Assembly (NCBI GenBank): GCA_003342815.1
Contig: PTEX01000131.1
Location: 705,640-769,639, forward strand
DNA: 64,000 nucleotides
DNA from: Eudromia elegans
Lineage: Eukaryota > Chordata > Aves > Tinamiformes > Tinamidae
Direction: 5' to 3'
The notes below the pieces were generated by a model that ran no database searches, was not told where the DNA came from, and worked only from the letters and a program-made list of their open reading frames with translations. How positions within the stretch are numbered: position 1 is the stretch's first letter; the number at the start of each line of letters is the position of its first letter. The position numbers and the translations under genes are program-made. Positions 1 through 24,975 of the stretch are shown here, piece after piece.

Positions 1-2661
<2,661 letters not shown>

Positions 2662-2787
2662 CTTCACAGCTCTTCTTGTCGGGCCCAAGCTCGTAGCCGG
2701 GATCACAGGCGCACTGGTAACTGCCCAGCGTGTTCACGCAGCGCTGCTCACAGCCACCGTTGTCCGGTCTGGCACATTCATCTTCCT
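2662..2787 (-). CDS. TLL1: TLL1 exon 14: first EGF-like, calcium-binding domain
   Basis: 126 bp: two bases, 41 codons and one base over. It encodes a complete EGF module starting EEDEC and ending KKSCE, with six cysteines in EGF spacing. DEC near the start and [10 protein letters not shown] fit the calcium-binding EGF pattern, in which the Asn can be beta-hydroxylated. The domain sits between CUB2 and CUB3 and stiffens the non-catalytic arm. Donor GTATCG, acceptor CAG. The exon and its flanks (about 2590-2890) are clearly GC-richer than the surrounding intron, and the antisense reading frames there are shadows of this composition. Confidence 0.96.
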
Positions 2788-10098
<7,311 letters not shown>

Positions 10099-10244
10099 CT
10101 CAAATGCTTGAAAGGTTAATCCGACATTGTAGTTTTCTGATACTGTTATTTTCCATACACATTCCTTCATTGGCCTGTAGTCATCAGGATAGTTGGGAGA
10201 CTGGATTTGTCCTTCATTTTTGTGAATTTCACCTCCACAGATAG
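10099..10244 (-). CDS. TLL1: TLL1 exon 12: first half of CUB2
   Basis: 146 bp: two bases complete the Ala begun in exon 11, then 48 codons ending in phase 0. It encodes AICGGEI, the first CUB2 cysteine, then [18 protein letters not shown] with the second, and ends LTFQAFE. The SPNYPxxY pattern is the hallmark of CUB starts. Acceptor CTGTCAG, donor GTAAAG. The next exon, 5.6 kb downstream on the minus strand, continues directly with IERHDN. Confidence 0.97.
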
Positions 10245-11212
10245 CTGACAGAAGCATAAAATTCCAAGTATATTATCAACAATGACATTTTTCCACTCCC
10301 ATGTCAAAACCAATATCTTTATGCCCCTTAAAAAAAAAAATCAATAAAACAAACAAAAACTAAAAAGAAAAAAAATACAAAACCAACCCCAGTGAGTGGT
10401 TTATTCTGGAACGGATTTAAAGCCTACCAATGACAAAATACTGAAATCAAAATCTATTTTATTTAAATCACTGCATACTTTACAATCAGAGTACATTCTA
10501 ATAGCTCTAAATATATATTTTTTAAAGTGTTCAGAAAGGCTTTGGCATTACTGGATAATCTCATTAAAATTAAGATTTTATTTTTTGTTCACATTTGCAA
10601 TATATCTCGTATATATCCCTAATTAAAATTTACCAGCTTTTAGAAAGAGATAATTGAAAAAGTTCATCATTTTACCTACATCTTATCAACTCAAGCTTAC
10701 CCTGAATTGGAAGAAACAGCAAATGTAAATAAATATTTTCATTAAGATCAGAAAAGACAACCAATTAAATTCTATGGCTTACCATCACAGATTTGATCTT
10801 TAAGAAACAATGATATACAAGTGAATGCTGACTCACTAATGTAGTCAGGCTTTGGGAGGGATTTTATTCTAAATAAACTCTAAATGCAATTCTGCAGCAT
10901 AAGGAAAGCTCAAATCAGATTTTGCAAAGAATAAACATTGGAAGCCCAAGGAAAATGCACATATAGGTTAATCAAACGACAAGCAAGAATACTTGTGAAC
11001 ATCATGGGGTTTCTGGAAAGGAGATCACCTAAAGCTCAAGCACCCAAAAAAAAGGTAAAATGTTGTATCCGGTGTATGCCTTCACCTATCTCTCAAAGAT
11101 AACATAACCATTTCATATCAAGTCACTCCTGACTTCTTTCAAAAGTACTGCAAGGCAAGAGGCTAACATTTTCTCCTGGAATCAATCATACCTAATGTTC
11201 GACGGGACTTAC
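10245..11212 (-). other. Intron 11
   Basis: About 970 bp, very AT-rich, with A-rich stretches at 10328-10380. Nothing else is seen. Confidence 0.8.
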
Positions 11213-11329
11213 CTTCATAAATCGCTGCAAAACCTTTTCCGACCCAATTGCTGCTGCTGCGGAACTCGATCCACATCCGGCTGTCCGTAGAGGCGAGGAC
11301 TTCTGGCAGTTTGTCCCCACAAAACCTGC
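11213..11329 (-). CDS. TLL1: TLL1 exon 11: end of CUB1
   Basis: 117 bp: two bases, 38 codons, one base. It encodes [10 protein letters not shown], with the fourth CUB1 cysteine, then the [20 protein letters not shown] core strand and ends AAIYE. The TDS segment is part of the CUB calcium site. Acceptor TTTTTAG, donor GTAAGT (consensus). The next exon is about 970 bp away. Confidence 0.97.
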
Positions 11330-13430
<2,101 letters not shown>

Positions 13431-14382
13431 TTAAAACACTTGATTAAATACTCTTCAGTTATTCTTAGAGAGCATAAAAAGCTATATTCCATAAATATTA
13501 AAGTATTTAAAGTATTTATTTAACCTTACATACTTGAGGAAGCGTTAAGACTGACGATGCGATTTGAACTGCTTACAGAGCACTTAACTGAGCTACACGC
13601 ATATAGGAAGGATGATAATAGTAAAATAATTGATCTAATATATTTAGGCATGGTATTCAGTAATTCTCCCGCTAATTTCTCTTCCTTCCCATTCCATATC
13701 ACCATTACTGACAGCTACATAATTTTTTTTTTTTTGGTTATTTGCTTTGGTTTGTGTTCCTCTTTTACTGCTATATGATATTTTACAAGTAACACAGTAA
13801 CAATATATACAGACAGTGATGCCGAAAGGAGTACCATTAAAAAGGCACTACACAGTCCCTTTCCGTGCACAACCTTAATATAAGAAAGTAAGCTTTTAAT
13901 AAAGAAATCCAGGTTGTGGGCATTTCTTGAACTTTTGAACTTGGATTCCCAGTTTTACTGAGTGCTTCCATAAATAGGCATATTTTCAAAGCATAACAGT
14001 AGGACTTCTGTAGATCACTACATGATCCCACTTTGTTTTAGAAACACCAACAATAAACTGCCATAAACTTTCCCTCACGTAGGAGCAGGATTGAGCCTGG
14101 ATCAGTACCACAACAGCTACAGGGTGGACCCCAACGGGCTGGGAGAGTCTTAGCATTATGCTCTGCAGTCATAGAGATGAGTCAAAATAAGAAGATTAAG
14201 AATAATTCACATTTTGTATTAAAAAAATAATTTCCAGTTTGTCTCCTTTCAATAGATTTAAGCATATTTGGAAAGAGAAAGCATCCTTCCTCCAAATCAA
14301 TTCTTCAATTAACACTAAAGTATTTGAGACTAACTAAAAGCCTTCTTTATCAACACATGAACACAAGTGTTTTCTTTGTGTT

Positions 14383-14409
14383 TTTATTTATTTATTTATT
14401 TTGGGGGGG
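14383..14409. repeat. (TTTA)n run followed by G7 tract
   Basis: About four TTTA units directly followed by TTGGGGGGG. Simple repeat in intron 9. Confidence 0.8.
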
Positions 14410-16250
14410 TTGCTTTTTAAGTTTTGGTCTTAGGAACTCACTCTCTGAAGCAACTGAGGGCCAGTTACAAGGACAGGAATTTATCCTTAGCCCAGCTGCA
14501 ACAAGGAATAAGATCCAAGCAACAGGCCAGTCAGATGGGATCACTTACTTCCATCTCTTCTAGCACCATATTTCTCTCTGAAGAAAACATAGTACAGTGC
14601 CAAACCAGAAAGGCAGAAATTTTTCAGGCCCCTCTGCTTAAAAGGTGAAACTAGCTTTGGAGGAACTTAATTTAAATGCAAAATGAAGATCAGTGGTTTG
14701 GCCATCTGTGTGTGGACAACGTGGTGTCAGTATTAAGGCTCTTTCCCAAACAGTGCAAAATGGAGATAGCCCTTTCACTAAAACATAAGTGTCTAAACAT
14801 TAGGCTAGCAAAGCATTAGGAGTTGTTCTCACCCACTTTCTCAGAAGTAATGTATGTAAGTGCATATATACAAGCAGTTATTCTCAAACATCTTTTTGTC
14901 CAGTGAAAATGGAAAATTAGTTTATTTAATATTAAAATAATTCTTATCTATTCCTATCACTATGGCTGACAAGCCATTGCCTCTCTATGTGGAAAATCCA
15001 GCTCACGGATGATTCTATCAGCTTCCTCCTCTACTTCGCCTCTCGGAGAAAACAGACAAACATCTGTAAGGCAACCTATGAAACCCAACCGGCAGACGTC
15101 CTTTACAGTAAGGCACGTTATGCTGGCAGCCACATCCTTGTGGGATGAAGGTACGGGACAGGAAGCATGCCAAGGACCATCGGGACGGCACCGAATAAAA
15201 GGTTACCTGTTCTGATGCTCGAGTCAGGCCAAATATTTACACCCGCAAGCTGCTACTGCCTTCACAAACCCAGCAAAAGGTTTGCTCAGACTACAGTCCA
15301 TCTCTAGCACTGGGTCTCTGCGGAAGCATCCTTGGAAGCAAGCAGGCTCGGAACACTTTCAGTGTAGGGGATACAGCCCATCTCTCCAGCTTTGGGCCTC
15401 TTCCTATGATTATTTTGGTGCCATAACAGGAGGCAATAATTTAATCTCAGATCCACATGCAAGGAACATACATGGGCTTTTATATTTGTTTGATACTTTG
15501 GAAATCCCACAACATTTAGATAATATATACTTGTGTGCAGAACTGTTACTGGTAATCTGAAAAAATAAGTCCTGCAATGATGAATAGCCAACAAATTATA
15601 CTGTGGACTTCCCTTCTGAGCTCAAAGGAAAAACAGACTAATCTGAAATCAGACATAATGCCTCTCTTGCAGTAGAAATGATATAAGAAATAAACAGATT
15701 TTTTTCCAAACTGTGCATCCCTTTGTATAATTTACAGCTAATATTTATATTATCTTAAGCTATTTTTTCAATATTCCTATTACCTGGCTTTGGTTATAAG
15801 ACCCTTTTCTCTGAACTTTAAAAATCAAAGCAAATAAAATCCTAAAAAAAAAAGGTTCCAAATAATAACACTTTGCATTATGGGGATAGGGGGTGCATTC
15901 ATAAGCTGTAATTAGAACTTCAGTGAGAAGAAATGTTCTCATGTGAGTGTGCTCACTGAATGGGAGCAGTTACAGCTTTTTTTAATGGGAGATGCACCAA
16001 ACCAGTGCCTTGAAAAACTAGAGCAGGTGGGAAAATGGGAGTGGAAGGGGATGGCAAGTCCCAGTGAACTGCATCCCCTTCTGTTTCATCAAACCTGAAC
16101 CCTGTGACTTCCTGGGCTTCCCCTACTATTTCTTACCAGAAGGGGACCCTCACAACTCACTGCTTTGCTTTCACCTACTGCTACAGCACTCCAACTTTCC
16201 TGAGCTTACATGCACCCTTTCCCAGGCGCCTACCCCACAGGGCACTGTGC

Positions 16251-16340
16251 CTCGACTCAGGGTCTCCTTTGGGGATGCTTACTGAAGAAATCAGTCTCAA
16301 CTCAGGGTCTCCTTTGGGGATGCTTGCTGAAGAAATCAAT
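16251..16340. repeat. 45-bp tandem duplication, two copies
   Basis: Copies at 16251-16295 and 16296-16340, both holding ACTCAGGGTCTCCTTTGGGG and GCTGAAGAAATCA-like ends. Three mismatches in all, so the duplication is fairly recent. It lies in intron 9, non-coding. Confidence 0.9.
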
Positions 16341-19300
16341 ACGGGAGTATTCTCAGGATCCTCAAACCACATACTTTTAACCCTGCATAAAAGAAATACG
16401 CAGGTCTAGCTAAAAGTGCCACAACCCACATGCTCATCTCTACTTCCATGCTCTCTGCATTTCTGAGCGCTATCTTAGGTCACCTCAGAAGATAGCAGAG
16501 GGGTCCTCTATATTCTGCCCTAAGGCACGCAGCCAGTCTGTCTATCCTTGGCAGACAGTTTCTCTCTTCTTCAACCAGTCCTTCAAACAAGATTTCCCTA
16601 CTCCAAGATTTCTGTTCCTCTCCTGAACCCAAGCATTTTGCAGGTCCGGCACCTTCCAAGCGCTGACTCTCTCTCTGTGCTCAGTTTCTCCCAGTACAGG
16701 TTGGTGTCTCCTTTCACATCTTGCTGCAATATCTGAACCCTCTGCTCGTCCTCAGGTGATTGTAACAAGAAGCTACTTATTCCCCCACCCGGGCCCATGT
16801 CACCCCTGTGTGGGCAGAGGGATCACAGGGGAGCTGCTGCCAGCACCGTGGGGGCCACGGCAGTCGGGTTATGGGCATGGCTCCTGAGGCTCATCCAGGC
16901 AGCTCTGCTGGAGGCAGGTTGTGGGAGCCACATCTCATCCTAGGCCTCCTCCACTGGCTCCAGCTTGCAGCCTGGAAGTCTCTCTCCAGCCTAGCCGCAA
17001 GTTCCCCGTTTTTTTAATACTCAGCTGGAACATCAGAGTCTTCTGTTTTCAGTTTGGCAAGCTGCCTTTTTCAAAACCCTAGTCACCACAATGGAGTTGG
17101 AAAAAGCTGCTTGTACTTCAGTGTGATCTTGTCATTGCCCCAAAGTGCTGATATCTAAATGGAAGTCATTAAAATTTAACAAGTCTCCTCAATGGCCCCT
17201 GCCTTGGAAACTATATGAAATAACCTTCACAGCTTTCTTCTGGCTCCGATGTGCCAAGGTATTTGATGATACAGCAGTTCTTTAACATTGACTGGAATTC
17301 ATGAGCTGGCAGCACATGGACAAGATCCACCCCCGCCATCACAGCATGATTTCTGCTCAGGAACTCAACAAATATATTTAAGACTCTTCTGCAATTTGAC
17401 AAAGTATTAAATAGAGCTAGAGACAAGGCAGAGCAGGAGTTCAAGGGGACGGGATGGCTGAAAGGCCATTGGAAAACCAATCAATGGGTGTTTGTCAGCA
17501 CAATTAAGAAATTATTGATCACCCAGATTCAGTTGTGCCACTGCAGCAGAGTGAATAACCTGCATCTCCCACTGCCTAGGATAAGAAAGCACAGAATACA
17601 TAGCAAAGATCAGGCAATACTAACCACGTTTTCTCTAAGTTGCTTTTTCCCCCAATATCAACCAAGCCTTTGCCTGTCCTGTTTAAGCATTCATGTAAAA
17701 AAGTTACGAAAAAAAACCCAGAAAATAATGCAACCTATTCAAAAGGCAAAATGAAAAAAACCACTGGCACAGCTGCAACTCCCTGCGCCAGCAAAACTCC
17801 CCACACATCAGGAGGAGGGATTTGCCCTGGCAGAGGGCACACAGTGCTACTGACACCACCCCCCTATTTCTGTCTATAGATACACTGTGTACAGCTATTT
17901 ACCATCTGGTCCTAAATCTGGAGTGGAAGTAAAAGGTGAATGAGCGGCCTTGTTTTAGCAGCAAGGATGCCCATAGCTTAGGCTGGGCTGGTAATTTATG
18001 ATCCCTATCAATAAGCGATGGCTGCAGCCACTATGGCCTAATGCAGTCCTGTCCCTCACTGGTTTTCATGCCAAGGTTCACAAGTGTCCATACTTGCAAA
18101 AAGCAGCATGGAGAGAATAAAAGCCCTTCAAATTGTGCTCACACGGTATCATGTAAAATCCTCGCAAGAGGCAAGAGCTAGACAGTCTGGACTGATGCTT
18201 TTCCAGTACATTTTTAGGTGGCTAAAATGTTCACTGGGGTTTCAGAACACAATGTGATGTACTTGCCCACACTGTAATCCCCATACAACATTTCTGAGCT
18301 CTACCAGTATCAAAACAGCAAACAAATAATAAAAAAAAAAAGTAAATTTAAACCCATCTTTACTGTCTCTTTATGAAGTGGATATATTACCACCATTCAC
18401 TGAGCAAATTTGGAATCAAGGATAATATCTGCGTATAACATACATGGTGCATGCATCTGTTAACACTTTGACCTTATTCCTTCTGTCTCCTGCTCACATT
18501 AAGTAGCTGCTGCAAATCGGATACTCTATCTCAAGGGGGATGATATCCTGTGGATGCAGTACTGACCAAAAAAATAGCACAAATATCACTGACTCATTTC
18601 TTTCCGAATTCTTTGGAGGCAGAAGAGGTCAGAACAGTACCCTATAGAAAATGCATAACAAGTCACAAGAAATTTAGAATATTGTTCAGCCTTCTTCCTA
18701 ATTTAGATATTCACACTGCTCTCAAAACCCACTAATGATTGTAGATGAGCGCTACACTTCAATTTTAACTGAGAAGTAGGAAGAAATTTAAGCCATTTTC
18801 GTTGTTATCATAGCACTGAGAAGCAAAACAGGCAGTTGGGGTAAAATGACCTACCTAGGTTAATTTGTCTCTTTTGTGCAAACCTGCTTTTACTCATCTG
18901 TTTTCATTTGTCATTGCCTGCCAACCTGCAGAGCCGCGCACATTCCCCGAGCCCCAAGTACGCTTATTTTTCCTCCTGTTTCTCACTCCTGCCAACAGGA
19001 GGGCCAACACACTCCAAAGGACTCTGCTTTTATCCCTAATGGTGGCTCTTACAGCTCCTCAAGAGCTGTCAGCGTATCACGAACAAATATTCTCCCTGCC
19101 TACCAGGCCCCTGAACTGAGAGAAACAAGGAATAAGGAGTGATCTTATCAAGAGAAAGCCAATAGAGATGGGGAAAACATGACAAAACTAACTGAAATAT
19201 CTGTTGGCAAGTGCTGGGTTTTCTTCTTTGGACTTTTATGATATTGAGGGTGGTGTGAGGTTCTCCATTTCAGTCTTTAAGCTCTTTTTTCCTTTTGACT

Positions 19301-19905
19301 GCTTAATGCTGCCCACTGCTTCTTGAAAAGAAATTATTTTTCCTGCATATCTTGCCTTAAGTGATAGCTCCATCCATCCTTATTTATTCTGAGGTAGGTT
19401 AATATTTGAACCACTGATTTAAAACAAGGCACTGCCCAAGGAACACTTAAAATCATGCTCTCTTTCCCCCACTGTGCACTGTGTTACTCAACACAGTCTT
19501 ACTGAGCATATTAAGAATTTCCCTCTTCAGGTCACAGGTCCCAGTTCTGTCAGTGAGCTCCAGCCTTCTCCCTGCAGAGACTGCCCAGGGAAAAAGGGCA
19601 TCTTAAACCTTGATGAACTGCATTCCACTTTGAAGGGATTTCGCGACGTGAACATGTAGCAGATGGAAGTCAGGGCTTCCTTTCACCTGGACAACCACCA
19701 ATGGCCAAGATATTGAGGTTCAAGTACCAGAGGCCAACGTCAAGTGAATGTCGTAAAGCTCATAGTGCCATTCAAGAGATTGTTTTCTGGCATATATTGC
19801 ATTCAACTACTATTGAAGCTTTAAAAACAAAGCTAAATGAAAAGCCAAATAAAAACATATTTTAAAAGTACTGTCTATGTTTATCTGAGGGAATGTTAAA
19901 AATAC

Positions 19906-20021
19906 CTTTTCCCCCGGGGTCACGGAGATTCGCCAGATGCAGTGTGTGTAGGAAGGGTAACCGTTTGGAAATCCTGGGGAAGAAAAGTTGCCCGTAGATT
20001 CCTGCAGCGTTTCTCCACAGG
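19906..20021 (-). CDS. TLL1: TLL1 exon 9: start of CUB1
   Basis: 116 bp: two bases complete Ala from exon 8, then 38 codons ending in phase 0. It begins CGETLQES, the first CUB1 cysteine directly after the protease domain, has a sequon at NFS, the [16 protein letters not shown] signature with the second cysteine, and ends VTPGEK. Acceptor TTTCAG, donor GTATTT, which is weak at +4 to +6. Reading past the donor stays open for 31 codons (see findings). The next exon is 6.6 kb away. Confidence 0.97.
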
Positions 20022-20831
20022 CTGAAAGAACAAAATACAGTAAAACTATAACATTGAATGTGCCTAAGAGAGAAGAGAATGCCTCTTTCCAATGTCTGTT
20101 TAGAATGCCTTTAACTCGCTGCAGATGCAGAATGAAAAACAGACTAGCTTTTTTATGATTTACTCAAAATAATGAGTTTAAGCCAGTCTGACATTCATTC
20201 CGTTTTACACAGGATGTTTTTATTACATGAACCGTTTCACTTGTGTGCTATCTGCTGACATAACCAGAATTACAGCAGTCTTAAAAATGTCATTGCTGTC
20301 AATCAGTTGGAAAATTATCCACACAATTTTATTTTGGAGGGAAAGAAAAAAAATAGATTAGGTCACACCCATAGTCGCCGCCTGTAAGAACTAAACCAAA
20401 ACCAAAACAAAAGCTAGCACAGAATGATTGGCACAGCACCATAATTTTGTCAGCAGCTTCCTTTAATATAGCGCGCTGCACACACAAGGAACTGATCTGA
20501 CCCTGTGTCACCCATTTATATTGGTATAGAAACTTAAACCCTGTATTCAACAGGACCTCATTCAACTGTGATTTGTAGAGATATCTGTAATAAAGCAAAG
20601 TAAACGTAAAGTCTAAAATACCAAATGGTTTGATATTCTTTATTACTGAAGCTTTTATCACCCATATCTCACCTGTCAGTCATGCTACTAGCTGCTGGCT
20701 GACTGATTAATAGCAATTCTTCACACTAAATACAACACTGGAAGCTCCTGATATTCTCCACCATTAAAGCTGATTTTAGAAGGGTGTCGCACCTCAGTCA
20801 GTCATCTTTTTGACCTTCAATCAAATGGTTC

Positions 20832-20950
20832 CACCTGCTGATTTTGCAGGTGTGATATGAGATGCGAAATTGAGAATATTATTCTGTGAGTGACAGTGTA
20901 ATCAGATCTGCAGCGCTTTCAAATTACAGAGCTACGGCTGCCAGCAGGTG
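20832..20950. promoter_or_regulatory. Candidate E-box cluster, possible intronic regulatory element
   Basis: CACCTGC at 20832-20838 and GCAGGTG at 20846-20852 form a 7-bp inverted repeat with a 7-base spacer, and a third CAGGTG lies at 20945-20950. CACCTG/CAGGTG is the core bound by SNAI, ZEB and some bHLH factors. The surroundings (20780-21130) lack simple repeats. Function is inferred only from motif density and could be chance. Confidence 0.3.
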
Positions 20951-22246
20951 AACCACTGTATCATCAAAATCTCAATGAATTATAAATGACCTGGAAAATC
21001 TTTAAATAAAAGGAGACAAAGGAAGAGACTGTTTATGACAAAAGACAGACAATACAGCTGTAAAGGCTGTCTTGTTAAAATAAGCCTAATACGTAATATG
21101 ACAACTACACTGTAATATCAGGCGTGAGCTACATTCCAGGCATTAAATATGACCTCTAACATTGCAATGGTTACTGTGGTGAAGAGAGAAGGGAGCATCC
21201 CAAAAAAATTTCCACGGCCAAAATAGCATGTCACTCTGTCCTTTAGAAATGAAACAACAACAACAAAATTTTCCTCTCATTATTTTTTAAAAAAAAGTTT
21301 CTATGTTCAAAAAAATGCAGGCAATCACAGCAATGACACATGCACAGAGGCTGTTCAGTGCTAAATAATTGTTTCTGTACAAACCACTTTCAGTGAAAAC
21401 ACTATATCCATAATTAACCATAATTTATTCTTAACTCAGCAATGAATAAAACTTCAATGAACTGCAGAGCACTAGACTGGATTCCCCCGGGCTGCCCCCA
21501 GGGCTGACTGTTGACCTCTACCATAGCTTACAACATAAATGTTAGGAATCAAAAGGAAGCCCAGGAGCAGAACACTGCTCTACAAGAGTAAAGAACCACC
21601 AGAACAGGAGAAACTTGACCTGGGCTGTCTGCAGAGTTCAGAAGATCTGCGAGCACCTGAGTATCCTGCTCACCAATTTAGAGACCTCTCTTGCTGTTCT
21701 CTTTCTTCAACAGGACAACACTGCATTTGAGTTTCGAGGGGGCCAAAATATTGCACCAGCTTGAGCTTCTCGCTGCTCTAAATAACTATATCACCTACAT
21801 TTTTGCAGCTAAGCTCCCTTCAGCAGATGACAAATGCATATGGTCATGCAGTGCTGTCTGTCTCGTTTTTCCTGCTCACAATGCATTTCTTTCAATGAAG
21901 TCTCACTTTGATTCACAAACACTCAGTATAGACAGGAAAAAAGTCACAAGAAGTGATTTGTGGAAAGCAAACAAACACGCACCTGGGTCATGAGAGAAGT
22001 TGGCTCAAATGCAGCCCCGAAGGAGTAAAAGGGAAGGTAGACTCCTACATAGCTAGCCCTGACTATTAAAACCACCAATTGCCCATCATAAAAGTAGGCT
22101 AACAGGCAGTTTAAGCACAACACCTTTACACTTTTAACACATTTCAGCATTTATCTGCCTTTCATGTAATGCTGGATTATTGTCTCCACATTATTAACAA
22201 CATTCTATGCTGCATGTACAGAAGTTGTATATAACGGCCACAAATT

Positions 22247-22379
22247 GAGGCACCAAAAGTTCCACAGGAACTTAAAGAATTTCTTAACAGTGAGGGTGAC
22301 GGAGTCCTGGAACAGGCTGCCCAGAGAGGTGGTGGAGTCTCCCTCTCTGGAGATCTTCCAAACCCGCTTGGACACCACA
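22247..22379 (+). mobile_element. CR1 LINE fragment (ORF2 end), plus orientation
   Basis: The plus strand encodes FLTVRVTESWNRLPREVVES, then [11 protein letters not shown], the conserved C-terminal end of CR1 ORF2 as seen in many avian copies. The 3' untranslated tail is missing: similarity stops after GGACACCA. About 130 bp, truncated at both ends. It is roughly 90% alike to the opposite-oriented copy at 24047-24325 in the shared part. Confidence 0.88.
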
Positions 22380-24046
22380 AGCAGACTTTGTGCACCTCAA
22401 AAAATGCAGCAGACTTCTTGTATTGGTAACTGTTGGCAGGAATCACTAGAATGTAAAACACTAGATGTAATATGTGCAGTACTATACAAATCTTAATCAA
22501 AGCCCCAAAGAAAGGGTGCATTTCTCAAAAATGCTACCTCATTTAAGCTGTTATTTTATGTATTTGAATGGTATTAAATTTAAGGTAATAAAAATCAACA
22601 CAAGAAACAATGTGATTATTATTGTTGCTTGTAACATTCACCGCAAGCATAGCAATCAACATCTTTTATCCAAAATAGGAAACAGAGCACACCTAAAAAC
22701 AGCACTGCATCAGCAATCTTGTCGCCTGAAACATTACAATCATCACATGATTTTTTTCCTAAAATGGAACACTTACTTTCTCGATTTTTCATCCTAACAG
22801 TTACTTAAAATTTATTAAATCACAAACCATGTGCAACACATTTTTCTTTTAGGTGCATATTTTTAAGATTTCATCACATATTATGCAATGATGCAGCTCC
22901 CACTGAAAAGATTAGCTAAAAAAAATAGCATATTAGATAGTATGCTGTTTCAAATTCATTGCTGAACCTTCAGCCTAATTCCCACAAATTCACTTTCTTT
23001 ATATTTGGATGGCTCATACGTAAGGCCAAAACCCAGCATCTTTTGTACCAAAGTCAACTGAAGTGTAACATCAAAAAAGGAGCACGACCTGCAAACACTG
23101 CACATATTTATTATCCCTCTGATATGCGCGTGCAACAGCATCAGTGCTGCAAAACACAACAGCTATTTTTACAGTGCACCCTGCTGCAGAACAACTGTGG
23201 CTTTACAATACAGTGAAACTAACTTTCAATGTGACTTCCATAATATTAGAAGAAATGATCCCTCATTTATATCTTTTTATGAATTCTATAAAAAAGGTCA
23301 TTTTCTCCAAACAATTATTCGAACATTAGTTCATTATATCCTTCTCAGATGACTGAGAGCATATGTTACGAGTGTTGCCTACACACTCAGTAGCCTAACC
23401 TACCATTTTTTTTCTTAAAATCCATGTGATCACAAGATTCTAGCTATGCTGTTCTGATTCTAATAGGTTATTTTTGCTTTCAAAATGTGTCTTTTATGGA
23501 AATACATATACTTGCAATTTCTGCATGCTTAAGAAATGGTTGCTGTATGTACACTACTGTTAGAAATAATGCTGCCAGCAAGAATGCAATTTTAAAAGTA
23601 CTTTCCATATCCAAAGAACAAAACAAAAATTGTTCCTAAAGGAATAGCTGTCAAAGAACATATTTTCTTGTGGTTTCTTCTCCAGTAGGCCCAGGAATTC
23701 TGTACTTGTTCTATATCTATAGAAGACCAGGACTCTGTGTGCTTACAGAGCAAAGGAAAAACACATTTCAGATGTACATTGTACATTATCAAATGCACAT
23801 CAGGTGCTCCAGATCTTCAGCTGATCCCACTGATACCAGTCTGAAGCAGCTCCATCACCCTGTCCTGATTCTGGCTGATACCTAGTACTTCTGAACAGCT
23901 TCAGCTTATACCAAAGGTTAAAACTAGTCTCAGCTAGAGCTATAGCTAAAGCAAGGCAAGTAAAATCATCCTCTTCAAGACTACCACCCTGCTGCCAGCA
24001 CGTGGAGAAGGATTTGTTCTACAGGGGAATGCTGGGTTAATCTGGA

Positions 24047-24325
24047 CATAGAATCATAGAATCACAGGATGGTTGAGATTGGAAGGGACCTCTAGAGACC
24101 ATCTAGTCCAACGCCCCTGCTCCAGCAGGGACAACCAGAGCACGGGGCACAGGGTGGCATCCAGGCGGGTTTGGAAGATCTCCAGAGAAGGAGACTCCAC
24201 AGCCTCTCTGGGCAGCCTGTTCCAGGGCTCTGTCACCCTCACAGGAATGAAGTTCTTCCTCACATGGACATGGAACCTCCTGTGTTTCAACTGGTGCCCA
24301 TAACCCCTTGTCTTGTCATGCTTCA
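24047..24325 (-). mobile_element. CR1 LINE 3' end, minus orientation
   Basis: Read on the minus strand it encodes [20 protein letters not shown], then [13 protein letters not shown], and continues into the CR1 3' UTR (GGTCCCTTCCAATC type) and the terminal GATTCTATGATTCTATG tail. This is a standard 5'-truncated avian CR1 insertion. CR1 makes no clear target duplications, and none is seen. Its strand matches that of TLL1. Confidence 0.95.
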
Positions 24326-24975
24326 GCTGTCTGATACAGACCATAACTCTACCTCAAAACTAATTCAAAGTCAAAACTAGCATGCATTTGAAGTTGTATC
24401 ACGCTATGATTAGGCAGAAGACATTCAAATACCAAGCGTAACTGCTACATCCATGTGATTTCTGTAAGAGGATCTAGCCAGTTCATCCATAAACATCCCT
24501 GCCAACTTTGTTGTTGTTGGCTTAAAATTCCTCAGATTTTGCAGAGTCCTGTTCAGAGCCAATGACAGTAATTGAATTTGCTTCTTCCACACTGCACTCC
24601 CCTCAAATTCAAATCAAAACGGACATGAGTCCTGAAGTATATTGAAAACAACTCTTTCATCTAACTAGAGAGCTCAAGCTTAAGTGCAAATACACAAACT
24701 AAAAGTGACATTAAAGATCATGTTTCTTCTAATCGAACAGCGAAGGAAAACAACAACTGAAATGTCACGAAATTAAAGGCCCTTTCAAGCAGTTTATCTA
24801 TAATTAAGTGCTGTGCATTCCAGAAACGTTACCTACGAGATTCAGCATTTGAACTGCCTATGTCCACTGCCAGCATGGAGGCAGACCACCAAGCAGCTGA
24901 CTCAGAATAAACCATCATTCCTCTCGAACAACAAAGTCAAACAGTTGCTATGTGTGTTTGTTTGTGGTGCAATAC

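Larger units (their letters stand above)
20022..24975 (-). other. Intron 8
   Basis: 5 kb between protease end and CUB1. Two CR1 fragments in opposite orientation (22247-22379 plus, 24047-24325 minus), and an E-box-rich stretch at 20780-21130 that looks like possible regulatory DNA. The rest is AT-rich and unassigned. Confidence 0.8.
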
